The translations under genes and the position numbers were made by a program. Positions 11,743 through 24,720 of a DNA stretch of 64,000 nt are shown one piece after another. The notes under the pieces are model-generated. The model was not told the origin of the DNA, did not search any database, and was given only the letters and a program-made list of their open reading frames with translations. The DNA is from Toxoplasma gondii ME49 (Eukaryota > Apicomplexa > Conoidasida > Eucoccidiorida > Sarcocystidae), in assembly GCF_000006565.2 (NCBI RefSeq), contig NC_031475.1:248001-312000 (forward strand), written 5' to 3'. Position 1 is the stretch's first letter. The number at the start of each line of letters is the position of its first letter.

Positions 11743-14700
11743 ATGGGAGAAAGAGAGGCGCCGGAACCGCGAGGGGATGCCTTCGTCTCGCGAGAGAGCG
11801 AAGAAAGGGGAGCGAGGCGGAGAGAAGTGCAGAGTGACAAGGAGAGGGAGGCGACAAAGGCGAAGAGAGAGAAACAGTCGAGTGAGGAGGTAAAAAGGGA
11901 GAAGAGACTCACGCAGACGAACGGGGATTTAGAAAGGGGGAAGAAGGAGAAGGCGGATCAAGACAACGACGATGATCGAAGGCAAATGTCTGTGTCTTCC
12001 ATGAACACGGCTGGATTGCGGCAGAGATGGAGACAGATAATTCGTGGTGAGAAAGCAAGACTCGCATGGGAGGAAGAAAAAGAGAGGAATCTCAAAGTCG
12101 ACGAGGTCTGTGGAACGACCGCGAGAGAGATGAGAGCTGAAAGAGAGAGGAGACAGGAGAGGATCCATCCAACCGAGAGACCTTCAGAAGCAACAGAGTG
12201 TAACGGAGACAACGTCCCCATGAGCTGTGCTGGGACCCTTTCACCTGCGTTTCCTGGATCTCTCTCTTCACAGATGCCTCTCGGTCTTTCTTCCTTCCTT
12301 CACCTTCGGTCATGTTGTCGAATTCGCGCGCTCGCCGCTCTCAGTCGTCTTATCCCAAAGTGGCTACTCGTCATCCTTGAGCTCGCTCTGGCGCTGATGC
12401 ACTTTCCCATTCGTTCTTCGACTTGGGTTTCATCTTCTCAACCTTCCGCATGCGCTTTATGTCGCTCTGCCAGTGACGCGCTTCCACGTTTCCTGCATAG
12501 TGTTCGCCTTTCGAGGAGAGCTGCTGCATGCCTTCTCTGTCTTTTCTTCTTGCCATGCCTGCAAGCAGCTGGCCTCTTGCACGTCGCCTCATTCCCGACG
12601 ACGCCCTCTCACCGAGCGTCGTCGCGGTTTCGATCGCTTCGCTTTCCTTTCTTTTCTTATCCTATTTCGTTTTCCCTCTGTCCTTCGGCGGCGCACCGCT
12701 TCCGTCCTCTCCAGGTGTCTCCCTGGTCTCTCTGTGACAGGTCGAAAGAAGTGGATGACCCCACGCATCCTCGCAGACACCTCAGGACATTTGCTTCTCT
12801 TTCAAATCCTTTTACAACTGATTGGCCTTCGCAGCCGCGGGCCTGCAACGCCTTTGCCTCTCCTCTTCACACATCCACTTTCTGCTCCTTTCTTTCTCTG
12901 GGCGCTCCCCACGCACCTGCTTCTTCTTCCTTCTCCGCTTCGACACACAAGCCAGATTCGAGTCAGGAGCTCGCCGCCCGGTCTCCGCGAGATGCAGACC
13001 CTCCCGTTCTCTCCTTACCTGACTCCTCCAGGAGTTCTGTACTTCACTCGGCACCAGGTTCCCCTCGTCTTGCTTCTTCGTTGCGTTCCTATTCTTCTCC
13101 GTCTTCTCCTTCTTTTGCTAACGCCCGCTTCGCTTCTCGCTCTCCAGCTTCCCGGTCTCGCTTGCATGCAGAGAGTCGATGCCTCCAAGCGGCTGTGGAT
13201 GCTGCGCGTCGCGGCGACTGGGCGAGGACGTTTCTTCATTTCTCTCGAGCTCTTCAGTCTCTCTTGGCTTCTTTGAACGACGAGGAAGACCGCTGGGAGT
13301 CCTTGGGTTCTTCAAGTTCTGAAAGTGGGCATTCGCTTTCGGGGAAAAACGTCGGAAACTGTGGAGAGATACGCCCGGAAAACCTTTCACGACGGCTTCG
13401 GCGCTTTGTGCGCTTCGTTAATATTCTCTTTGTTCTCCTCACTTCTCCTAACGCTCCATCGTCTCGTTCCATCTCTGTGTCGGATCTCTCTCTTACTCTG
13501 CTTCACTCTTTCCCTTGGTCTCCCCTTCTTCCTCGGGACTCTCTTTCACTTTCTTCTCTCAGCGCCGCATCTGCATGCGGAGACGCTTCTTCTGGTGACG
13601 ATTCGACTCTCTCAGCTTCAGGTTCTTATTCGGTCTCTTCATCTGTCTCTCCATCTGTCTCTGTAGAAGAGTTGGGTGTGAAGAAAGACAGAGAGAGGCC
13701 TGGGTGCCGAGAGGACGAAGTAGAGGGAATGCAGGAAGGACAAGATGAAGGAGAGGCCGAGGCGTTTGTCAAGATCCTTCTCACGGAAGCAGCGAGAGAC
13801 AGCGTGAGGCTGCCTGCGGCCCTGCTCGTGGCGCTTCGGTTGTACGTAGACTTGAGACATCTGCAGAGAAGGCTTCTTAACTTCTGGACGAGACGACGGC
13901 ACCGCCAAGAACTTCTTGGTCCTGACGAGGAAGGGATGCAGCAGGAGAGCTGGGAAAGCGAGGGAAACGCCCGCGAGGAGACGCGGAAGTCGATGGAGAG
14001 CGAGCGCGAAAATGAAAGCAGACAACATCAGAACAGAGGGAACGCGAACGCGTCACACTTAGTACGGGGCTTCAACTACACGAAGCGTCACTTTCAGGAA
14101 GTGACAGAGAAGTCCGAAAATGCTCCTGGCAACTCCTGTCTTTCGCCTTGTTCGTCCGCGATCGAAGAAGCACCGGCTGTTGAAGAGAATGGCCTGTGCC
14201 CTTCTGTCTCACGTTTCTCTCGATCTCTCGAAAATGGCCCGATGGTGTCTCCGCCAACTCCGCAGCCGGGGCGCTCTTCGTTGCCGCCTTCGGTCGCGCA
14301 TTTCTTACCTTCTTCCTGGTTTCCCGTGACGGCCTGCGTGACGGCCGGACTGCTCTCTGCCCTCGCGCGAGAGAGCGAAAAACATCTGGAAAACAAAGGC
14401 AAACGTCTCTCGACAGCAGGACCAGCTGGTTCGGCGCACGCATGGCTGCTGCCCTTGGCTCTGGCGCTCTGGAAGAACGCCAAGAAGGCGCATGCAACGC
14501 TGCTTGCACTTCTCGAGCAGGAAGGAACAAGGCGAACGCGCGAGCTGCGAAGTGAGAGGGCGAGAAGGCGAGAGGAACCGCGACGCGAGGCTGCACGAGA
14601 AGAAGGTGGAAAGACACAGGAGGAAGAACGGACAGGAGAGAAAGGAGAGACCGGAGATGACGCGCGAACGGACGAAGACGCGCTCAGGAGAGTGACGGAA

Positions 14701-17700
14701 GAGCGAGAGCCGCTACACGACATGCAGGAGAGGGAAGGGAGACAAGAACGCTTCAAGAGTGCAGAGAAGGACAAAGTCGACGGGGGGAGAGAGAGAAAAA
14801 CCGAAACAACCGAAACAGAACAGATGTTCCCCAGAACTGTCCTCGATGTTCCTCTTTGCAACGCCTTCATGCACGTTCTCGCCAAATGCCGACGTGGAAA
14901 AGCTCATGACGGTGCGACGGCAATTTCACCTCTCGACATTCTTCGAGAGGTACAAAGAAACGTTCGACCAGTCTATCTATTCATCTATCTATTTGTCTAT
15001 CCGTCTATTTCTCTACATACATGTCTATCAATCTATCTGTCTAGTTGAGGGATTGCATGTACAATCACATATCTCTGTGTGTGTTTGTATGCGTATGGCG
15101 TCATGCATGTGAACGTGCCTCTCTCTCTCTCTACATATATACATATACATATATAAATATATATACATATATATATACATATATACACATATACATATAT
15201 CTAAATGCGTAGTCTATGTGCCAGTAAATGTGTGTATGGAATCATGATGTCAAAGACGCATGCAGGAGAGTGTCTGTGTAACGGCATCTGCAAGCTCAGG
15301 GGGTTCGGTTTGAATGTGGAAATATGCGTACCATTGTGTGTGTCTTCGCGCGCTCGCGAATGCGCAGATGGAGGAAGACTTGGGTCTCCGCCCAGATTTG
15401 CAGAGTTTTCACACTGCGATGGATGCCTTCGCGAAAGAGGGTGACATCCAAACGTAAGCCAGGAGTCTTTTCAAGAACTCATTTGCAGAGATCAATGGGA
15501 GGAGAAGAACAGACAAAGCGCGCCTGTCTCCTTCTGCGTCGTTCGTGCTCGTTTCCTATCCGTTTTCTGCTCGCATTTTAAGGAGTTTTCTGCTCGTATT
15601 TTAAGGATTCCACCTGCTGCCAGGTCTGTCTGCAGAGACCTGAAGGGAGGCAGCGTTTGCGGGGCGCGTCTTTGTGTGAAAAAGTCCAGTCTTTCGGAGA
15701 GATCGTCGCTTCGCTCCACCACCTTCGATCGTCGTGCTCCGTACTTCTTGCTGCGACTTGCGCCTGATCCTCAGAGTGATCACAACACCGAAACTCGAGA
15801 AAAGCCGCTGTGGGTTAAAAACTTGGCTTTATCTGAGTTGCTCTAGGTCGGCGACAAGAATCGGAGGAGGCAGCTGTCGCCCCTCTGCTGTAGGCGAGAG
15901 GAAAGCCGAGAACGCTTTACGGAAGAGACGTCTCTTCTCCGTTTTTTTCCTCGAATAGACCTGCGTTTCGACAGATGTCTCCCCAGAAACGGCTCTTCAC
16001 AACTTTGCTGTTTTTCTCCGCAGCGTCTCCAGCCTTTTCCACTGTCTCGTCGCGAGAGGCTTCCAACCACACACGCGGACCTTCGCGATCCGCCTGCATG
16101 CAGCAGCGCAACAAGGAGACATAGCCGGAGCTCGGGAAATCTATGCGGACATGGTCAGTGTTTGTCTCCTTTTTTCACCTTCTCTTTCTCTGCGTCTCTA
16201 GCCAGCCTCATGCTCTGTGCCTCTACTTTCGTTCCCTCTTCGGCGTCACTTTCGTTTACTCTTTCTCACTCTCGTTTGACATCTCTTGCCACCGTCGTTT
16301 GCGCGTCGTTCTGTTGTTGTCGTCGCCCCCTCGCTTTCTCCTCGTCACTGGTATCCATTCCTCACGGCGGTGCTGAGGTGAGCATGTGGAGAACGGACGG
16401 GGACATGCGGAGAAGGGATCTTTCTGGCTGCATGCATCGGGGTAAAGAGCATTTCTGGTTTTCTGTGTTCCTCAGCAAGCGTGGAACGTGGAGCCGAACG
16501 CGTTCGTCCTCACGACGCTCATATATCTCTGCACCAAAGCGAGGCACTTCAAAAGTGCGATCCGCCTCTTCAAAAAAATGACAAACGAAAACAAGGTCAA
16601 ACCCACTGTCGCCTCCTGGACAGCTCTCCTCGATGCATGCTGCCATGCAGCTGGAGAGAGACCCCACGGCAATCACCTCGTCTCAAGACGCTCCCCTCGC
16701 CCACCCATGTCGTCTTCTGAGGTACCTTCTTCTTCTCCTTCTTCTCCTTTTTCTCCTTCTCCTTTTTCTCCTTCTTCTCCTTGTTCATCTCCCTCTCATC
16801 CTTCTCTCTCTCCTCCTGCTTCTCCTTCTTCCTCTGCTCCATCTCGTTCTGCTTTTTCTGCTTCGCTGTCGGCTCCCGCTGGGTTGCCGCGCCGCGGGGG
16901 AGCGGACGGGAGTTCTGCGGCGACGCGAGAAGACAGGGAAGGAGACGGCGATGGAGGAAGGGAGAACGCGAGTCACGACGACGTCCGCAGCCGCGTCGAC
17001 GGAGAAGAAGCCGGAAAGAGCGAAGAGACAATCCCTTTGTTCGAAGAGACAGAGCCTGCGCTCGCACCCTTTCGGGATGTTCCCTGGCTGCCTAGGACTG
17101 TGGGCGCTATGGTGGCTTCCGGCCTTCTCCCGAACGAGTAAGAAACGTGCCAAGCAAACGAGACGGACTGCTTTCTTGAAAAAACGGGGAAACACCAGTT
17201 AAAACCTTATGCCAGGAGATGTGCATAACAGGGTGCAGAGTGGCTGACCCACCGCTAGGCTGCGGGGCTCAGGTCGATCTCTCCCAGTGCGCTGCTGGCG
17301 ACAGCGTGCAAGTTGTGCAGCTCAGTGTATCCTACGACCGTGAGAACAAAACAGAAGACCTTGAGGCGCATGGTGTGTAGACAGAGGAGAAGAAACGCCG
17401 ACCTACGCGAGACCCACTGAAAACCTTCGCGGAGGCAGAAAAGAGCGAGAGGAAACGACGCACAAGGAAAAGCGGGGGAACCGAAACGTCGTTTTTCTCT
17501 GGTTTAGAAGATGTGGAATCTCGTTCTCGTCGCTCTCCCTTATCCGTTCTTTGGGCGTCTGCACCGACGGGCATTCCCGTTCTGGAGAGACGCTGTGCTT
17601 CTTCGCAAATTCATCGAAGACATTCAAAGTAAAACGCGCGCTGGGGTCTCCCCCGACAACGCCTGTTTTCTACACTGGATGTTGTGCGCATCCTTCTCTC

Positions 17701-20700
17701 CCTTGCGACGCACTGCATCTCTGAGCGGCAAGAGCCCGATGAACGAGAGACTCGTGAACTCGCCTGCAGATAGTCTACGCTCTGCCTCTTCCCTTTTGCT
17801 CGAAGAACTTTGAACTGCCTCGCTCTTCATCAATGCCTACTTCTCAAACTTTTGCATCTCGCCGACGCAGAAATCCCCGGCACCCTGGCGCCGAAGACCT
17901 CCGGAAGAGTGGTGTACATCCACCATAGAGAGGCACGCAGCCATCGGTTGGCTTCCCAAGTTCCCCCGAGTACTCATCGTTCGTTTTTGGCCACTGAAAG
18001 TCACCCTCAGATTCTCCGTCGATTTTGTTTCTCTCGCGAATTCGGTGTGGGGCTCGACGGCCTGTGCCGTGCGTTCGAAACGCGTCTCTAAATGTATTCG
18101 TTTTACCACTGCGTCTGCAGAGAAACGCGAATTCAGGAGTTCATCGCATGCGAAACTTGGTCTCTCTGTGCCGCTCTTGTCTCTTTGCAGGCGTGCATGC
18201 AACATCTTTTTGTACGGACTCCTCCGGCATCCTCGTCCTCTCGTCCACTTCGACGCGGCGCTCGAGGTGTGCCGCTTCATGAGGGATCTGGGGGCGTCTG
18301 TGAATCAGCTGACGATCACCTCCCTGATTTCTGGACTGTACAAACGCAGGCCGAACCTCCTTGCTTGCGAGAGGCGAACGGCCAGCACTGAAAAAAAGGC
18401 CGCAAGGCGAGCACAGACTCCGGATGAAAAAACGAAGACCCTCGCCTCCTGTCCCCACCACAGAGTGGTGCTTGCCTCCTCAGCACCCTCCGTCTCCGCA
18501 TTTCTGCGACTGGCTTCCCAAGGCGATGTCGACCCCACTGTCAGGCACTCTCTCCAACGCTTCTTCGGTGCATGCAGCGACCTAGAGACTTTGTACGAAC
18601 GAAGTCTCTCTTTTCTTCCTTCGCGAGACCTTCTGAAGGGCGCCGCCGCTTCTCCGTCTCGAGAGCGGTCTCCGTCTTCTTCAGCTTCTGCTTCGTCCTC
18701 AGCCTCTTCGTCTGCTTCAGCGTCGCACCCTGCGTCTGCAGGCGACTCTCCTTCGTCTGCTCTGTGTGCGTCTGAGGGAAAGGATTTGCTTCGTGCAGCG
18801 GCGCCGGTCGAAGACGCAGAAAACGAGGAAGAACGCGAAGGAAGGGGAAGGTGGACGGAAGGAGAGAGAGGAACTTGCGAATGGATCGAGAAGAGTGAAG
18901 ACAGTGGCGAGGTCGAGTTTTCGTCTTTCAGACGCGTAGCGAAGGCCAATGAGGTGGACGACAGAGGAGAAGAACGAAATGAAGGGAGAAGAGGGAGACA
19001 GCAACCTACGTATCCGGAAGACAGCTGGAAGAAGAAGATCGCGCCCTGTCTATCGGCAGCTACAAAGATCCTGAGGTGCGTCCTAATGACGAAAAATCGA
19101 GTTTGATTTCCCCTTTTCCCCAGCAAAACCGAGCCTGCACCTCGTGGTTCCTGGCAGCCGGCAAAAACAGCGAAGTTCTTTTCGCGTTTCTTTTCTCGTC
19201 TCTTTTCTCGTCTGCGTTTCTCTGCAAGTCGAGAGAGATGTCGTTCTTTCGGTGTCACGAGGTGTAAAGAACACAGTTGAATCTGCGCACCCAGGGACTT
19301 TCTCATTTCGCGACCGTTTTTACTGCAGCGTTTACGACTACGTTCTGGAGCATGCGGTTATTTGCGGGGATCTCAGATGGTTTCGCCTACACATGTGCCG
19401 AATAGAAGGGAGCGAGGTCGTCTGGATTGTTGCTAGGATACTGAAGACGACTCCAGTCATAATAAACAGACGCTCCTCGGTGTGCTGCATGCAGTTCGAT
19501 GCCCACCCGGACACCGTCGGGGAGTCTTTGATTCTCCATGTTTCGTTTTCTGGAGTTTCCCTGTCGCCTTCTCAGGACCCTTCACTCGCTGTCTTTCAGG
19601 CTTCTTGGGGACCTGCGAACTGTCCAGTCTGTTTCGGAAGACATGCGGTTCGCTGCAGCTCATCTCCCAGGATCTGAATCTTCTTGTGTTTCCTCGTCTC
19701 AGTCTCCTCTCTCTTCCCCAGTCTCTCTGTCGTCTCCAGTTTCTCTGTCTTCTCCAGTCTCTCTGTCTTCTCCTGTCTCTCAAGGAGCACTGCATCGCCG
19801 TTTTTCTGGCCTGTCTCCCCTGACGACACTGGCACTCCGAACAGCTACGGACCGGGCTCGAGCGATCTCCCGTGTGATTTCGCTTCTGCGTGCTCTCGCG
19901 TCTTTCACTCCGAAGTCGTCGCCTTCTTCGTCCTCTCCTTCCGTTTCGTCGTCTGCCTCCCCCGTTTGTCTTGCGCATGTGCATGCAGCGGTGGAGGCTG
20001 TGGAGGCGTTTGCCCGCGCGCATGCGGGAAGAGCGCTCGAGTTCTGTGAGGCGTGTGTAGACTCTGTGGGCGTTTCGTGCTCCTCGGCAAATGCTTCTTT
20101 CTCTCGCCCAGTCCGAGCGGAAACGGAGAGCAGCAACGAACTGAGATTCGAGAGGAGACGATTTCACACAAGCTCTGGCCGCGAGGAGCGCATGCGCCTG
20201 CCGAGTGTCGAGAAAGGCGTCGCCTTCCCAGGAGAAAGAGAGAGAGACGCCTCATCGCACGGCGCGTTGTCGGGCGACGTCGGCTTATATTCGGGGCAGG
20301 CCAACAGGGAGGAGCGACCCGACGTTTTCTGCCTCGAGGAGGCGTCGAAGGGTAGCGGGGGGAATGACTCTGGCGAGAAGGAAGTGGACGAGGGACATTT
20401 GGGGTGGGAAGTCGAGGAAGAACAGGCAGGCGACGCAACGGAGGAGAGACGTTTTCGCTGGAGAGAAGAGGCACCAGGAGATGGAGGAATTGGAGACAAA
20501 GGCGAGAAAAGAAGGACAAGATTCGAGGCTCATGGAGCGTCTGTGCAGTCGCTGGAAACCGACAAAAGCTCGCAACTCAGAGCAAGGAATGGATGGGTCG
20601 TCGGTCGAAACTGCCATGAAGAAGAATCGTGGGTCGACAGACACCAAGGCGCGTCGTTCGTTCGGTCTGGGATCGCATCTCCTCGGTCAATCGAAAAAGG

Positions 20701-23700
20701 GAGAGGAATGCACTCTGAATTCAAGAAAAACATCGAGATGCCTGTGGGCATGCAGGCAGTGTATCCAGCCCCGCCAGATCAAGCGAGGGATGCATTGGAG
20801 GCACTTTTCAAAACGGCAGACGAAACGCTCCGGCTTCACCCTCCGACCGTGTTGACAGACGTTCCTGATTTCGCTTCCTCCACTTCTCGCTTTGACTCGT
20901 CTTCCTCGGCTTTCGAATCCGTTCCTTCGTCTTCGCCTCTTCCGCCCTCTGCCTCTGCGTCGTCTTCTGCCGCCTCGACTGTCTGTGCCTCTTCGCCTTC
21001 TTCTTGTCCTTCTTCCCCTTGTGCCTCTGCGTCTGCCCCTCCTTTGGGTACAGATGAAAAGGACAAAGAAGCGAGAGAAAGGCTCTGTTCTCGAGTGGAT
21101 GGACTGTCGCCTCAGGAGGCTTCGCGGCGCAGCAAGTTGCGGGAGGCGTTCGCTCTGTTCAGAGCTCTTGTCGAGGCAGAGACGGGGGACAGTCGCCTTC
21201 GCTTTCAGAGTGGAGCAGACAGAAAGCTCGAAGAAAGGCAGAACTGGCGACAGCGAGGTTGGAGGGGATTTGCAGGCACACCTCAACCAGATGACCCCAA
21301 GCATTCCAAATCCACGCAGACTTCAGAGAGAACAAGAGATCGGGAGGAGCGGAGAGCAGACAGAGAGAAGACAGCGACAACGGACGGCCGAATTGTCGTC
21401 CCCGATGTTGCTGCTTTCAATGCCCTCCTCAACGCATGCGCCCAAGTTGGACATATCGAACTCGCTCTTGCTGTCTTCACCACGTAAGTCGGGAACTGGC
21501 CTTCCAAATGCTGTGCACAAGAGCCGTTTCGTCAGCTATCTCCACATGCATGCACAGACTTCGTTTTCTTCAGTCTCGTTTGTTCACTCGAACTGGAGAT
21601 AACGTCGCTGCGGAGAGACGCATGCATTCGCGCCGTCCTCGCATGCATGCATTTCTCCACTCCGTACTTGTCCATGTCCAGGGCAAGCGAGAAAACGTAT
21701 CTGTGTTGTGTATCTACGTCTAGCGATGTTTACACACTTCCGTTTGTACATGCAGTCGGGCAAATATTTACGTCCATGTTTGACGCCTTTGCTGCATGCG
21801 TGCGATGCGCGGTCTCGAGTGAATGATGCGGTCCGTCTGTCTGTTCTTTTCGGCGCTTTTCAGCATGCAGCAGTGTCTCCTCACGCCCGACGTCTGGACG
21901 TACACAATTCTCATGAAGGCATGTGGAGCAGGGGGCGAGGTGGACGCCGCAGAGCGCGTATTTGAGGCATTAAAGCTCAACGCTTTTACAGACAAATCGA
22001 CGATGCAAAAGGGACCTCTCCTGCCGCCTGCGTCTTCTCGCGTCGCTTCGCTGCTTTCTGCTTCGAACATCTCCCCTCGCTCCACACCATGGGGACTTCG
22101 TCCTTCACCAGACGCGCCGGTGGCTTCGCCTCCTTGCTCTCCCTCCTCTACTCTTTCTTTGTCTCCCCTCGCTTCTTGTCAATCGTCTCCTCCAGCTTCT
22201 TCACCTCTTCCTGAACCTTCCGTTCTCCCTGCGGCCTCTTCGTCGTCTCCTCAGTCCTCATCTCTGTCTTCGTCGCCTCCTCAGTCTTCTTCTCAGCCTT
22301 CTTCTCAGTCTTCTTCTCAGTCTTCTTCTCAATCTTCTGCACCTCAGACTTCTTTTTCTCCATCTTCTTCCTCATCGTCTCCTACTCAACGGTCTCCTCC
22401 CCAGTCTCCTTCTTCTTCTTCTGTGTCTTCTGCTCCACAGTCTCCGTCTTCTTCTCCTCAACCGTCACTCTGTTCCTTTTTATCTCCTCCTGCGGCTTCC
22501 CCGTCTCTCTGCCCAGCAGTCGAAGCTTTGACGCGCACAAGAGACTTTGCCTCAGGTTCCCCAGGTCGCGGCGGCGCTCTGAGACTCTCCGAAGTCACTT
22601 ACTTTCAAATTATGCGCGCCAACTACCGTGCAGGTGAAAACAGGGAGGCGCGGAACTCCAGACAATGCCTCGAGAACATGATCGATAATTGGACATGCGC
22701 TTTTCGTGGTGCCGCAGGGGCGCGAAAAAAGCAGTTGCATGCAGCAGAGAAAATGATGGAGGAACACGGCTAAGACCCTTTATAAAACAGTGAATCTGTT
22801 TGTTCTGGAGACTCACGCAAGGCGAACAGGCTCGAGAGAAGCATTCAACGAAACCTGTTTGCATGTACTCATCTGCATGCGTTTCCTCTCTGAAGTTCCT
22901 GTGTCTTAGCGAAGACGCGTCTGCAACTTCTCTTTCGACTCTTGACCCTCCCATCTCTTACACGACATCTACATCTCTCTAAAGCGACCATATATAAATA
23001 TATAAATACACATATTATATTTACGTATACGGAGACACATGAGAATATACATTTATATTTATCATTTTCTGCATCTATATCTTTCATCCTGTTTACGCAC
23101 CGTTCAATCGACGCAAGTATCTTGTTCACTGAAACGCATATACACATATACCTGTCTTTTTCTCTACGTACCATTTTGCGTAAATGTACATATATATATA
23201 TATATATATGTATATGTATATGTATGTTTTTACATTTGCATGTGCGTCTGTAATCGGTGTGTGCGGAGAGAGATGGCTGAGCAGATGGAGTTCGATGTTC
23301 GGAGTTCAGTTGCACTGTCTTCCGGCCATCCGTAACTTTTGACTTCCGTCTCGGAGGCAACCTTACGCGAAAGAGCGATGCATGCGCGTATCGCGCGTTT
23401 GTGAAGATCTGGTTTGCTTTTTTTCCGCTTCGCAGGTCGGCTGAAACGCGTATGGGAACTGTGGAGAGAACTGCGAGATGCGGCAGCTCTCACTCTTCGC
23501 TCGGAGGCGCGAGAGGAAGCAAACAGCCGTTCTGCGGGTTCATGTAAGTTCCAAGCGACTCGACGAAGGAACGGCAAAAAGACCCTGTCTCGGTTTCGTC
23601 ACCTGTGCTTACGTCGATCGACTTTTTCGAGCCTCCTGTCTATCCTCCCAGCTGTTTCTGTCTCTCTCGACGATGCTCTCCAGTCGGTCGCTGGAGCCTT

Positions 23701-24720
23701 TTTTCTCCCTGAGTTATCCACCTGCTCTCTGTATTGCCCGACATACTATATACGTTTGAGAGGATACCTGAAGAGACAGATGAGGAGGTAGTTCGACTTG
23801 ACCATGGATTGAAAGATGGATGAATCGCCCCCTGTCGCACACCGCGACTCCACTGTATAGAAGTATTCTCGGGAGTCGTTCGTCTCCAACGCTGGAATCT
23901 CGAGGAAGATCGTTGCGACGCGTGAGTGGCGGATTCCTTTTTTTGTGTTCCTTGTTCTACCGAGAGCCGTTTTTGCCCTTTCTTGAGCATCCCCCTGGAC
24001 GTCGGATTTTTTCCTTTCTCGCGCTTCCTTCCCTTCCGGCTTTTCGTTCCGGGAACGCGTGCAGTGCCGCTGTGGTGCTCCTCTCGCATTCGATTTCTCG
24101 TTCATCTCTTCCTTTCTCTCCTTTTTGCTGGGTTTCGTCTCGCAGACGCGTCCGGTCTTCGAGTGACGAAGCTGACGTTGGGATGGCTCTTGCGAGTCTG
24201 CATTGAGAACAGACTCTCGCAGGAAGCGCGCGAGCTCTGCGAAGAGGCCAAGGTGAGTGCATGCAGTCTGCCACGAAGCAATCGGGAAAATCGTTTTTTT
24301 TTCCGACGCCCGCTTCCAGGGGAAAGGTTTTCTTGTTCTGGTCTGAGGTGAAGATGTCTTGTTTTCTTCAGTCGGTGAAAGATCGTTCCGAACCACGAAC
24401 TGCATGGCGTAGACGAGAATACAGGCAATTGTCGCGGTGTTCCAACGACGCACTTGACCTTCGAGAGTCGTGAATTGTTTCCACTCGTTGCTTTCCCCTA
24501 AACGCGAGTAGAGTCCCGGCCTTTATGCGTTGTTGCTGTCGCCGAGTTTTGAGATTTTTGGTTCTTTCGCGTTTTTTTTCCTTTCCAGGTTTTCGGCGTT
24601 CGTCTGCCGAGCCGTCTGCACCAGATAATGCTCACACTCGGTGCTTCGTCTTCCACGAGTCCTCGCTCAAAGCGCCTGAGACCCGCTGCCTCCCTCTCCA
24701 CTTCTGCGCCTTCAGAGTGA
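11743..24720 (+). CDS. Giant pentatricopeptide repeat (PPR) protein
   Basis: Eleven exons join in one frame to a TGA stop: 11743-14949, 15368-15453, 16024-16153, 16476-17137, 18191-19075, 19329-19379, 19600-21483, 21864-22633, 23436-23543, 24146-24252 and 24589-24720. The total is 8,022 nt (2,673 aa). PPR proteins bind organellar RNA one base per 35-residue helical hairpin. A tandem array begins near residue 1040 (VPLCNAFMHVLAKC, then LQSFHTAMDAFAKEGDIQT, TFAIRLHAAAQQGDI and FVLTTLIYLCTKARHF). Further motifs are scattered: FDAALEVCRFMRDLG, DVAAFNALLNACAQVGHIEL, DVWTYTILMKACGAGGEVDA, TYFQIMRANYRAG and LGWLLRVCIENRLSQEA. Long Ser/Pro, Arg/Glu and Ser insertions split them. The first 1,000 residues are low-complexity with hydrophobic stretches near 205-222 and 256-280. 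The start codon and the weak GTTTCG donor of exon 6 are the least certain parts. An organellar role is likely from the family. Confidence 0.88.
14970..15200. repeat. TCTA and (TA) microsatellites in PPR intron 1
   Basis: A degenerate TCTA tetranucleotide tract (about 14970-15043) is followed by a TATACA/TA tract (15131-15200). Both lie between PPR exons 1 and 2. The first makes the open frame of exon 1 appear to run on to 15048, beyond the real donor at 14950. Confidence 0.85.
15562..15607. repeat. 23-bp tandem duplication, one mismatch
   Basis: Two adjacent 23-bp copies (15562-15584 and 15585-15607) differ at one base. They lie in PPR intron 2 and share the core ATTTTAAGGA. Confidence 0.9.
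19706..19785 (+). repeat. Coding minisatellite (18-bp unit) in PPR exon 7
   Basis: An approximately 18-bp unit encoding SPVSLS is repeated about four times with near-identical third positions. This indicates recent unit duplication inside the open frame. It lies just after the exon 7 acceptor. Confidence 0.8.
22262..22345 (+). repeat. Coding minisatellite (12-bp unit) in PPR exon 8
   Basis: A 12-bp unit of the form TCTTCTTCTCAG repeats with small changes and encodes Ser-Ser-Gln-Ser blocks within a wider Ser/Pro/Gln region. Its length is a multiple of three, so the frame stays open. Confidence 0.8.

Noticed and set aside
12473..13276. 267-codon frame within PPR exon 1 in another phase
   Set aside because: It overlaps the longer PPR frame, which is phase-linked to ten downstream exons. 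The composition is the usual Ser/Leu shadow of that exon.
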